Positions 23,101 through 32,111 of a stretch of DNA of 64,000 nt are shown one piece after another. Under the pieces are notes generated by a model. The model ran no database searches. It had not been told where the DNA came from and saw only the letters and a list, made by a program, of their open reading frames with translations. Made by a program: the position numbers and the translations under genes. The DNA comes from Mytilus edulis (lineage: Eukaryota > Mollusca > Bivalvia > Mytilida > Mytilidae): positions 9,653,307 through 9,717,306 of the forward strand of contig NC_092350.1 of the NCBI RefSeq assembly GCF_963676685.1, read 5' to 3'. Each line of letters begins with the position of its first letter. Within the stretch, counting starts at the first letter, position 1.

Positions 23101-23797
23101 CACAAACTGCAGAGCATTTAGCTTATAGGAATGATTCAAGAAAGCACACAAGACTGTCATTGAAAATGTCACAGTCTACAACTCAATATTGTAACGATAA
23201 AAATGCATCTATTTTTATTTCGAAGGTCAGGGTCACAATTTGGGATTCCCCCTGTATTTGTAAACATTGCAGACGATAAATAGCCTTTTGATTAAAATGT
23301 GTCTTGTAAATTTCGGAATGAAAAGACTGTTTTAAAAGCATTATTACAGTAATTTGAAAACATTTTAAACATATATTACCTTCTGGTCCCTCAATTAGAG
23401 TTTCCTGACCACCGGGAACCCCACGGAAAGAGGCAGTGTCTTTCATGCAATTAATAATGTTCTCCTCTGCTTGGGAAGGCTGGGTGGGAGGAGGACCACC
23501 ACCAGTTTGTGCTCTTTCCTTCTGTACTGTTGTAAACTTTTGCTTGGCCCCACGGGTCAGGTTTCTCCAGCGGTTTCGAACCTCTGTCTCTGTCCTGAGA
23601 CACACCCCCAATGCATTCACCTTGGATGTAATTTCCTTCCACATTTCCTGTTTTTTGGCATTGGTAACCTCTGGGGAATGCTTCCCCTGGAGTAATTCTA
23701 GATGTGTTGTAGCCAGCTCACTTATTAAATTACTCTCAACTGCTGTGAAATTTAGTTTTCTGTCTCTTGAAGTTTTTACAGACACATTTGTAGCCAT
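20166..23797 (-). CDS. Myb/SANT-like (NAIF1-like) partner protein of the Harbinger element, four exons
   Basis: Minus-strand exons 23797-23380, 22603-22322, 21791-21602 and 20355-20166 join in phase to about 359 residues. Residues about 10-85 form a Myb/SANT-like DNA-binding domain (NFTAVESNLISELATTHLEL, TNAKKQEMWKEITSKVNALG, TEVRNRWRNLTRGAKQKF), the type in NAIF1 and in the second protein of Harbinger elements. A proline-rich stretch GGGPPPTQPSQAEE follows. The last exon has a basic nuclear-localisation-like KKPKKK and a leucine-rich probable coiled coil ending LLSFLEQ. In the superfamily this partner binds subterminal DNA and brings the transposase into the nucleus; in vertebrates the domesticated pair is HARBI1 and NAIF1. 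All splice sites are GT-AG and I see no stop or frameshift. Introns 1 and 3 are long and the latter carries MITEs. Confidence 0.85.
20705..20898. mobile_element. truncated MITE with GGCAGCAACC end, in Myb-like intron 3
   Basis: The right end ATCAAATGGTTGCTGCC at 20882-20898 and inner TTTCACCCTCAGCTGCCA match the MITE at 18985-19242. The other end is missing. Contains a poly-C run of about 20. Confidence 0.7.
21050..21192. mobile_element. MITE of the GGCGGATCCAG family, in Myb-like intron 3
   Basis: Left end CAGTGGCGGATCCAGGAATT, right end AAATCCGCCTCTGCA. Inner GGGGGCCCACTTCAGTC resembles the copy at 18601-18776. Confidence 0.75.
21425..21570 (-). repeat. SINE-like repeat in Myb-like intron 3
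   Basis: Reverse strand reads AATGGGGAATGTGTCAAAGA, then CAACCCGACCATAG and GAAGGTCACCAACATGTCTT. It belongs with the fragments at 15153, 19798 and 49960. Confidence 0.75.
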
Positions 23798-23990
23798 GTT
23801 GATTAATACAGGAAGTTTAATTTTACAAAGAATTGTGGGAATTTTATTTTTTTAATCACATCGTTAAATTTTAACACTGCGTTAACTAACATTGTCGTTA
23901 ACATTTTTTGAACAACAATATTTAACGCATTGATTAGTTAGCGACTGCGTTAAGATTTAACGACTCGTTAGGCTTAATCATCGTTAAATT

Positions 23991-24017
23991 TAACGACACT
24001 TTTGAACAACTGGGCCC
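23991..24017 (-). repeat. Harbinger right terminal inverted repeat
   Basis: Ends ACTTTTGAACAACTGGGCCC, the exact inverse of the left end. Directly outside it is TGATCAACACTTC of the host exon. Confidence 0.9.
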
Positions 24018-24020
24018 TGA

Positions 24021-24431
24021 TCAACACTTCTTACTCTCATTAACAATGGACTCTTCAAATCAGTGGAATACCTTATTCAATGTGGATGGGAGACAGAACA
24101 GGAAGTCTGGTTTAACGATTTTGATGTATCAAATGTAGATTTATCGGAATTTGATGTCGGTTATAAAAAAGGAGACAAAAGAAATATTGGAGAAGTAAAA
24201 TCTGAGTTCAAAGCATTTCTTGATAGTTTGGAAGTAGGTCCAAAGTCTTTATCCGTTATTTGTCGAAAAAATATAAGGCAGCAACTTTTGGTGGCTTCAG
24301 ATGATACAGAGATAGAATCAAAAGTTAAAGTTCTTCCAATTCCAGAAAAAGTGCAAGCGTTCCTCTGTTTAAAGGGTTTTGCTCAGGATAGAGAAGTTCT
24401 TTCATGGGAAAGTACAAGAAAAAGAAAGTAA
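24021..24431 (+). pseudogene. ankyrin/SOCS-box gene, right part of the split exon with SOCS box
   Basis: Open from the transposon edge to a TAA stop at 24429-24431. Joined to 15687-15828 the frame reads ETEQVLT then STLLTLINNGLFKSVEYLIQ, so the host frame is continuous if 15829-24020 is removed. The piece continues the repeats and then has a linker and a SOCS box near the end: BC box SLSVICRKNI (pattern SLxxxCxxxI, binds elongin C) and Cul5-type motif LPIPEKVQAFL. SOCS boxes link a substrate-binding domain to an elongin B/C-cullin 5 ubiquitin ligase (established knowledge), so the intact gene resembles the ankyrin-repeat and SOCS-box group. The tail ends in KRK. On this haplotype it is separated from its upstream exons by the Harbinger element and could only be translated if the element were spliced out or excised. 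Confidence 0.8.
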
Positions 24432-25190
24432 TGCTATACTTCATGTACAATAATGTAGTTGGTTAATTTTACAATGCTATATATACGTATTTCAATTTAG
24501 AAAAAAAGTCTTGCTCATATTGAAAGGTGGCCCTAGTAAGGAGTAATTTATTGGTTTTTGTGTGTAACTGTACAGTATATTTTTATTTGTGTGTTGTTTT
24601 GTTTTGTACATAAATCAAGAAGTTGGTTTTCTCATTTGAATTGTTTCACATAAATACACTTTGGTATGTTGAGGCCTTTTATAGCTAGTTATGCGTTATT
24701 GGCTCTGTTCATTGTTGGGGGCCGTACGGCAACCTATAGTTGCTACTCCTATGTAATTTGGTCTCTGCTGGATATTTGTCATATGGTCAATCATACCATG
24801 TATTCTTTTTTTTATTGTCACAGACAGAAAAACACTCATGTAAACAAAATGCCTCAAAAAGTATTTTCATGAATTTGAATTATCTTTCTGACATTATAAT
24901 ATTCAATGCCATAGTTTAAAGACTATTAAGAATGTGTATGGCCACTGCCTTTTGGTACAAAAAGAAAAGCAATTATTTTTTTATTACTTGCTACATCCAC
25001 TGAAGAGAATCGATAGAGGCATTCAAATAAATAAGTCAAAAACGATCTGACAATGAAGACAAAAAACAGTATACAAAACATAAAGACTGGGTTGAGTAAC
25101 ACAAATTTCACCAAAATCCGTGGGTGATCTCAAATGGTCTGGAATGATAAACAAATCTATTTCCACATGTTGAACCCGTCAGGTTGCTCA
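24432..25190. other. 3' flank of the ankyrin/SOCS gene, no further gene seen
   Basis: AT-rich. Open frames at 24666-24872 and 24926-25114 are short and without domains. Confidence 0.5.
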
Positions 25191-25530
25191 TCTAGTACAG
25201 ACACTGTGATCAGTTTGATTTGACGTGTCATATTTAAGAAAAAGAGAACAGGATTGTTGTTAGGACTATTGGAACATACACTTTGTCATCATTTCATAAC
25301 GGTCAACCAACTCGTGATGGCGTTCGTAACATTTGGTTTGATAATTGTTTTGTAAGCAGCAACCCTCTATTTCAAGGCAATCTAATGGGAAATGCAAGCT
25401 CTGGAACAATGTACCAGCTAGGACTAAACGAATGTTTGTAGAGGTTTTTGATATGTAAGCTGGGCCACTAACTCACTTGGTTTATCTTGCAGATCAAATG
25501 CTTTTGTCTGATGCAAAGGATGATAATTGT
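25190..25530. repeat. degenerate copy of a high-copy mussel repeat
   Basis: Contains GGTCAACCAACTCGTGATGG, AGCAGCAACCCTCTATTTCA and GGGAAATGCAAGCTCTGG, which I recognise from memory as a recurrent mussel sequence, here with many indels. Confidence 0.55.
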
Positions 25531-25888
25531 ACTAAACATGCAGTTTAATTCGTATTAGGTATACTGTGAATAACGAATATAGGAAGAATATCGCATTTCA
25601 GATCAGAGTATTGAATTGTATTATATTATTATTGAACATTGTATTTAATTGTAATATTCTAATATAAAATATAAGAAAATAATACATATCTATATGAAAC
25701 CCTGTTATTATAGATACTAACCATTTCAGGGTACCTTACAGTTAAAGCTGTAGCGGTAAGGTCATTGTTAACAGCTTTAGTGCAATAAATTTATATTCAA
25801 GTGTTAAAAAAAAAAAGAATATCGCATTGATTATTATAATGTTTTATACATAAATAAGATTTATTGCATGTAATTGTAATATTTTCAG
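25531..25888. other. AT-rich DNA upstream of the orphan exon
   Basis: AATAAA at about 25785 is followed by an A11 run at 25806-25816, which looks like the 3' end of a retroposed transcript, but no body can be named. Confidence 0.4.
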
Positions 25889-26075
25889 TATGAGGCGCCA
25901 GGCGGCAATGGAAACTTATGTACGAGCTATGTTCTTTCCACCACAGCAACATACATCCAGGCGTAATTCTTCTACATTCTTTGAACGCGATTATGATACA
26001 TATAATAATCGGATGATGGAAGACGAATACCCCGTTCAAACATCTCCTTTTTACTACGATTACGACTCGAATTAG
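25889..26075 (+). CDS. probable terminal coding exon of an unidentified gene
   Basis: An acceptor (TAATATTTTCAG) precedes an open frame that gives MRRQAAMETYVRAMFFPPQQ and ends in an acidic, tyrosine-rich tail (SPFYYDYDSN) before TAG. A poly(A) signal follows 55 bp downstream. Codon use is less AT-biased than the surroundings, which supports real coding. I do not recognise the protein. It could be an alternative last exon of the ankyrin/SOCS gene (same strand, 1.5 kb downstream) or the end of another gene whose other exons are outside my recognition. If the exon is entered in a different phase, the reading would change. Confidence 0.5.
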
Positions 26076-26129
26076 TTAATGGGTGATAACTAATATATGT
26101 GACATTGTATTTTATTGTAAATTTTAATG

Positions 26130-26135
26130 AATAAA
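26130..26135 (+). promoter_or_regulatory. poly(A) signal
   Basis: AATAAA 55 bp after the stop of the exon at 25889-26075, followed by a T-rich stretch. Confidence 0.55.
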
Positions 26136-26302
26136 CTTTGATTTTTCATGTATTCCATACTTACTTCAACATTCTTTATACAATAGCTTATTGGTCGGTT
26201 CAAATTATGATTTTACAAATACTCAAAGAATTCAATCATTACTCATTGTGACGTTTACATCTCTCGTTAACCCATTTGGCGCGGAACGTTTGCAATTATT
26301 TA

Positions 26303-26545
26303 AGGAATGACTGTAATATTTTTTTCTGTTTATGAAGAAATAACATAAAAAATTTGGTGCACACTGAATAACGCGCGTAGCGGGTTATTTAACAGTGTGC
26401 ACCACATTTTCTATGTTATTTCGAATAGACAGAAAAAATATTACAGTCATTTCTTATAATTTAATTCTAAATTCCATTTTAAACCGTAGAAAACCATGAA
26501 AAAACGTTGATGACGTCACGGTCACATGACTAAAGACGTATTTGT
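26303..26545. repeat. hairpin repeat plus adjoining repeat module
   Basis: 26303-26453 is a near-perfect palindrome: GAATGACTGTAATATTTTTT is mirrored by AAAAAATATTACAGTCATTT, and GGTGCACACTG by CAGTGTGCACC, around a short loop with AACGCGCGTAGCGGGTTATT. After it, CGTTGATGACGTCACGGTCA and CATGACTAA (26502-26530) is the reverse of a module at 63395-63440, so both belong to one larger family. Confidence 0.85.
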
Positions 26546-26960
26546 TACAGAAAAACTGGTTTTAGTTTTAGGTTTTGGTTTAAAACTGGTTTTGATTGGT
26601 TTTGGTTTAGGTTTCAAAACTGGTTTTGGTTGAGATATTTTTCAACAAATGTAAAGTTTACCTAAAAAAAAACCGTTGATGTCAAAACTACTTGGCATGT
26701 TCGTCTCTTCTGCACATCTCCAGAATCCCCAAAAAATGAATCTGGACCTCTTCTGGAGATATTCTACAGAATATCATTAAAATAAGAAATCAGTTTGCCG
26801 TCAAATATAGCAGATTGTTGTTATGTTCGATGACATGAATTAAGTTTACGAGAATATTAAATTTAAGACTATGAAATGACTGTAAAAGTGTGCTCTGTTC
26901 GTTACAATTTTCTTTCCTTTAACTCAATTTTGTTAAACCAACCAAGCTTAACCCCCAACG
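26546..26960. other. AAACTGGTTTTGGTTT-rich stretch, no gene
   Basis: Irregular repeats of AAACTGGTTTTGG at 26550-26635, then plain AT-rich DNA. Confidence 0.5.
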
Positions 26961-26964
26961 GATG

Positions 26965-27200
26965 TCAAGTTGGTTCAATATTCAACATTCAACATTCAAT
27001 TTTTTTTTCTTTTTTTTTTTCTTGAATTCATTTTCAACATTCAACATTCGATTTCAACATTCAACATTCGATTTCAATATTTAACATTCAACATTCAAAT
27101 TTTTTTTCTTTTTTTCTTCTTGTATCCATTTTCAAAATTCAACATTCGATTTCAACATTCAACATTCGATTTCAATATTCAACATTCAACATTCAATTTT
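26965..27200. repeat. TTCAACATTC satellite, left block
   Basis: Irregular tandem units of TTCAACATTCAACATTCGAT separated by T-rich runs. The open frame through it (IQHSTFNFQ-type) is a shadow of the repeat. Confidence 0.9.
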
Positions 27201-29260
27201 TATACGACCGCAAAAATTTTAATTTTTTGGTCGTATATTGCTATCAAGTTGGCGTCGTCGTCGTCCTGCGTCGTCGTCGTCGTCCGAATACTTTTAGTTT
27301 TCGCACTCTAACTTTAGTAAAAGTGAATAGAAATCATTGAAATTTTAACACAAGGTTTATGACCTCAAAAGGAAGGTTGGGATTGATTTTGGGAGTTTTG
27401 GTCCCAACATTTTAGGAATTAGGGGCCAAAAAGGGCCCAAATAAGCATGTTCTTGGTTTTCGCACTATAACTTTAGTTTAAGTGAATAGAAATCTATGAA
27501 ATTTTGACACAAGGTTTATGACCACAAAAGGACGGTTGGGATTGATTTTGGGAGTATTGGTGCCAACAGTTTAGGAATTAAGGGCCAAAAAAGGGCCCAA
27601 ATAAGCATTATTCTTGGTTTTCGCACAATAACTTTAGTATAAGTAAATAGAAATCAATGAAATTTAAACACAAGATTTATGACCACAAAAGGAAGGTTGG
27701 GATTGATTTTTTGGAGTTGAGGTCACAACAGTTTATGAATAAGGGGCCCAAAGGGTCCAAAATTAAACTTTGTGTGATTTCATCAAAAATTGAATAATTG
27801 GGGTTCTTTGATATGCCGAATCTAACTATGTATGTAGATTCTTAATTTTTGGTCCCGTTTTCAAATTGGTCTACATTAAGGTCCAAAGGGTCCAAAATTA
27901 AACTTAGTTTGATTTTAACAAAAATTGAATCCTTGGGGTTCTTTGATATGCTGAATTTAAAAATGTACTTAGATTTTTAATTATTGGCCTAGTTTTCAAG
28001 TTGGTCCAAATGGGGGTCAAAAATTAAACTTTGTTTTATTTCATCAAAAATTGAATAAATGGGTTCTTTGATATGCCAAATCTAACTGTGTATGTAGATT
28101 CTTAATTTTTGGTCCAGTTTTCAAATTGGTCTACATTAAGGTCCAAAGGGTCCAAAATTAAACTAAGTTTGATTTTAACAAAAATTAAATTCTTGGGCTT
28201 ATTTGATATGCTTTAAATAAACATGTACTTTGATTTTTGATTATGGGCCCAGTTTTCAAGTTGGTCCAAATCAGGATTCCATATCAAGTATTGTGCAATA
28301 GCATTTTTCAATTGCACAGTATTGCACAATAGCAAGAAATATCTAATTGCACAATATTGTGCAATAGCAATTAATTTTCAATTGGAGTTATCTTTCTTTG
28401 TATAGAATAGTAGTTGATAATATATGTTGGAAATTTGCCAGACATGACTATGATGTCATTTTCTATTTTTATTTGCTAATAACTTTATGTAAATAACTTC
28501 ATTGGAAATTTGCCAATATAAAATGTTGCTGATGAAGCTTTTTTTCCTTATCTTATCTAAAATGTTTTTAGATAATGTATGTTGGACATTTGCCAGACAT
28601 GACTATGATGTCATTTTCTATTTTTATTTGCCAATAACTTTATGTAAATAACTTCATTAGAAATTTGCCAATATAAAATGTTGCTGATGAAGTTTTTTTC
28701 ATTGTTTTATACAATAAACAATGTATATTCACTTTTACTACCAACCAATCTTTACCATTCAGTGATAACAAGCACTTTATTTTACATTTTAATATTTTAT
28801 GATGTATTTAAAAGAGTAGTTATTGTTGCAAACTCCATTAGAAATTTGAATTGATATCAGTTTTGGAAAAAGGGAAACGGGGATGTGAAAAAAAAAATGG
28901 GGGGGGGGGGGGTTAAATTTTTCTCATTTCAGATTTCATAAATAAAAAGAAAATTTCTTCAAACATTTTTTTTTTTGAGAGGATTAATATTCAACAGCAT
29001 AGTGAATTGGTCAAAGGCAAAAAAAATTTTTTAAGTTCATTAGACCACATTGATTCTGTGTCAGAAACCTATGCTGTGTCAACTATTTAATTTTAGATTT
29101 AAATAAGTTTGAAGAAGAAATCTTTAATTGATTTGTAAAATCTTGACATTTGTTTTGTGTAAAAAAAAACATGTAATGTCAAAAATTTGATCACAATCCA
29201 AATTCAGAGCTGTATCACGCTTGCCTCAACTGTTCAGGGTTCGACCTCTGCGGTCGTATA
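27201..29260. mobile_element. 2.06-kb repeat with TATACGACCGCA inverted ends
   Basis: Starts TATACGACCGCAAAAATTTT and ends TGCGGTCGTATA, the inverse of the first 12 bases. Inside are diverged internal repeats: CTTGGTTTTCGCACTATAAC and GGTTGGGATTGATTTTGGGA three times (27290-27720), a GGTCCAAAGGGTCCAAAATT block several times (27740-28260), TATTGTGCAATAGCA hairpins (28280-28370) and a 180-bp duplication at 28425-28690 (TTGCCAGACATGACTATGAT twice). I know this as a high-copy mussel repeat. No coding, so it would be non-autonomous. A worn copy of its middle is at 44390-44700. Confidence 0.7.
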
Positions 29261-29289
29261 AAGCTGCGCCCTGCGGAGCACCTGTTTTT

Positions 29290-29800
29290 TTCTTTTTCTT
29301 TTTTTTTCTTGTTTCCATTTTCAACATTCAACATTCGATTTCAACATTCAACATTCGATTTCAATATTCAACATTCAACTTTCAAATTTTATTTTTTTTT
29401 TCTTGTTTCCATTTTCAACATTCAACATTCGATTTCAACATTCAACATTCGATTTCAACATTCAACATTCGTTTTTGAACATTCAACATTCGTTTTCAAC
29501 ATTCAACATTTGTATTCAACATTCAACATTTGTATTCAACATTCAACATTCGTTTTCAACATTCGATTTTCAACTTTCAACATTCGTTTTCAACATTCAA
29601 CATTCGTTTGCAACATTCAACCTTCGTTTTCAACATTCGATTTTCAACATTCAACATTTGTTTTTAACATTCAACCTTCGTTTTCAACATTCGATTTTCA
29701 ACTTTCAACATTCGTTTTCAACATTCAACATTGGTTTTTCAACATTCAACATTGGTTTTCAATATTCGATTTTCAACTTTCAACATTCGCTTTCAACCTA
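29290..29800. repeat. TTCAACATTC satellite, right block
   Basis: About 500 bp of TTCAACATTC units with variants CGTTTTCAACATTC and CGATTTTCAACTTTC. All three long overlapping open frames here are repeat artefacts. Confidence 0.9.
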
Positions 29801-30418
29801 ACGATGATTGTGGACAAGTTTGGTTAAATTTGTCTAAGCAGTTTCAGAGGGGAAGATTTTTGTAAAAGATAACAAAAATTGACTATAAAGGGCAATCACT
29901 CGTTAAGGGGTCAACTGACCATTTTGGTCATGTAACTTTTTTGTAGATCTTACTTTGGTGAACATCATTGCTGTTTACAGTTTATCTCTATCTATAATAA
30001 TATTAAAGATAATAACCAAAAATGGCAAAATGTCCATAAAATTACAAATTCAGGGGCAGCAACCCAACAACAGATTGTCCGATCCGTCTGAAAATTTCAG
30101 GGCTCATAGATCTTGATCTGATAAACAATTTTACTCCATTGCAGATTTGCTCTAAATGCTTTGGTTTCAGAGATATAAGCCAAAATCTACATTTTACCCT
30201 TATGTTCTATTTTTAGCCATGGCGGCCATTTTGGTTAGTTGGCCGGGTCACCAGACACATTTTTTAAACAAGATACCCCAATGATGATTGAGGCCAATTT
30301 TGGTTAAAGTTGGCCTAGTATTTTCAGAGGAGAATTTTTTGGAAAAGTTAACGGCAACGGATGACGACGGACGCCAAGTGATGAGAAAAGCTCACTTGGC
30401 CCTTCGGGCCAGGTGAGC
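29801..30418 (-). repeat. high-copy mussel repeat ending in a GGCCC hairpin
   Basis: The reverse strand begins TCACCTGGCCCGAAGGGCCA at 30418, then TCATCACTTGGCGTCCGTCG and GGCCGCCATGGCTAAAAATA, and ends near AACTTGTCCACAATCATCG. The hairpin TCACTTGGCCCTTCGGGCCA and its order with the other blocks are as I remember from many mussel sequences. Non-coding. Confidence 0.8.
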
Positions 30419-30640
30419 TAATAAACGAGAAACGAGAAACACTTATGAACCACATAAACCAATAACAACTACTGAACATGATTCCTGACCTAGTGACAGG
30501 TGCAAACAATTGCAGTGGGATTAACGTTTTAATGGTACCAAACCTTGTCTCTTATCTAAAACAATTATAGTGTAACATCACAACATAGAAAAACACTATA
30601 AAATATCATATTGAATGCCTTACCTCAATAAAAAAAAAAC
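30419..30640 (+). repeat. dispersed repeat fragment
   Basis: AACGAGAAACGAGAAACACT, AACCACATAAACCAATAACA and AACGTTTTAATGGTACCAAA belong to the same family whose 5' part is at 49500-49690. Confidence 0.8.
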
Positions 30641-30694
30641 GTAGTAACACAAATTAAACACACACACATATATATGTAATAAGTTATACTTGGC

Positions 30695-30990
30695 AACGCG
30701 TAGGAACATTTATGGGCATTATGTTTTCTGGTCTGTGTTTCCGTCCGTCCGTTCGTTCGTCCGTCTGTCCGTCTGTCCAGCTTCAGGTTACAGTTTTTGG
30801 TCGAGGAAGTTTTTGGTCAAGTTGAAGTCCAATCAACTTGAAACTTAGTATACGTGTTCTTTATGATATGATCTTTCTTATTTTAATGCCAAATCAGAGA
30901 TTTTACCCCATTTTCACGGTCCACTGAATATAGAAAATGATAGTGCGGATGGGGCATCCGTGTACTGGGGACACATTTTTGTTTCAGTTT
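30695..30990 (+). repeat. dispersed repeat with CCGTCCGT tract
   Basis: TATGTTTTCTGGTCTGTGTT, a CGTCCGTC tract, GAAGTCCAATCAACTTGAAA and GGGCATCCGTGTACTGGGGA in that order. A second, longer and more diverged copy is at 45850-46565. Confidence 0.8.
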
Positions 30991-31535
30991 AATATGAAGT
31001 GGAAGTTCTATAAAACTGATGTGTGCTAATAGTAATGCAACTTTAAAAACAATATCATAGATCCATCACAAGTTGTTCGTAACAAACTGACTGAAGCAGA
31101 AAACTTAACAATTGTTGACGCAGTCGTCTTCAGAAAGAAGTAAAATAACAACAAATTCGAATTCTGAGGAGGCAAAATCAAAAGCTCAAATCTTCAAAAA
31201 ATGGATTATAGAGATGGTGTATGATTGTCAGTGGATAAACTGTCCACCAGAGTTAAACTGAAGTGATAGTAAGCAATCACGGGCAACTGGACGGTCTTCA
31301 TCAATGACAAAACGTTAATTTTGATGCCTCGTGTACAGAAAATAGCACGTTCGTTAACGACACCTTGGAAAACTTTCTTAGTAAAAGACCCGAGGACAAA
31401 ATGTCTTCTCATATCCAAGATATCCTCGTTTCAAAATGATCTAACATTCATGATGACACAAGCTTCTACAATAAAGTACAGAGGTAAATAAAAGAAATTT
31501 TGATAGTTCTCGTGTTTTCGTGTTCATCATAGTAG
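30991..31535. other. no gene seen
   Basis: AT-rich. The minus-strand open frame 31206-31418 has no domain. Confidence 0.5.
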
Positions 31536-31538
31536 TGA

Positions 31539-31785
31539 CAAAATGTAATTTAAAAAATGTATAAATATTGAATGCTTCTTTTGGTAATTGCAAAGGGTTG
31601 TAAAAGCTTTGACCGTGCCGCAGCACATTTTTGGAATGAAAACTGTGAATACAAAATGTAATTAAAAAAATGTATAAGTATTGAATGCTTCTTTTGGTAA
31701 TTTCAAAAGGTTGTAAAAGCTTTGACCGTGCATGTCGCAGCACATTTTTGGAATGAAAACTGTGAATACAAAATGTACTTCGGTC
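31539..31785. repeat. tandem duplication, about 118 bp, two copies
   Basis: TTGAATGCTTCTTTTGGTAA followed by GCAGCACATTTTTGGAATGA occurs twice, starting near 31539 and 31655. Confidence 0.85.
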
Positions 31786-32110
31786 AATTCTTTTACACCC
31801 CAATGAATTTACAAAATGAAGTATTCAATCAGTCATAAACATATCTCAGATTATGAACATTTCTCTAATATTTCTTTAATTTTCTTGTGTTCTGTCATCT
31901 GTGGTGTCTATATGTTTAAAATGAGAACACAAAAGTAATAAAATAATGTCTACGCTGTTAATTTAGTTACATTAAATATCATTAACAAACAAACAAAATA
32001 ACAAAGGTTTCGATTCTTCAAACTTAATAAATTTAAGGGCAATAAATTGTCTTTCAACAGAATTGCATCCGTTATTCTTCAAGTACTTATTGAGATAACG
32101 ACTGTATCCT
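31786..32110. other. no gene seen
   Basis: AT-rich spacer left of the fold-back element. Confidence 0.5.
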
Positions 32111-32111
32111 A

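Larger units (their letters stand above)
15829..24017 (+). mobile_element. PIF/Harbinger DNA transposon, apparently autonomous, 8.2 kb
   Basis: Perfect 27-bp terminal inverted repeats start GGGCCCAGTTGTTCAAAAGT. Subterminal zones hold many copies of CGTTAA and TTGTTCAAAA-type motifs on both sides, likely binding sites for the element's own proteins. Inside are the two genes that define the superfamily: a HARBI1-like DDE transposase (16013-19505, plus) and a Myb/SANT-like protein (20166-23797, minus), facing each other. Harbinger elements normally duplicate 3 bp of target. Here the flanking triplets are ACA (15826-15828) and TGA (24018-20020 offset, i.e. 24018-24020), which do not match, so the duplication has mutated or did not form. 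The element lies in the fourth recognised exon of an ankyrin/SOCS gene. Introns carry younger MITEs, so it is not brand new. Confidence 0.9.

Noticed and set aside
23436..23855. Plus-strand open frame of 139 codons
   Set aside because: Antisense shadow of exon 1 of the Myb-like gene.
26970..27311. Open frame of 113 codons
   Set aside because: Same satellite artefact, running into a dispersed repeat.
29221..29827. Three overlapping long open frames (85-172 codons)
   Set aside because: Translations of the TTCAACATTC satellite (NIQHSTF repeats).
31441..31803. Open frame of 120 codons with repeated CIHSFHSKNVLRH
   Set aside because: Shadow of the 118-bp tandem duplication; no domain and no splice context.
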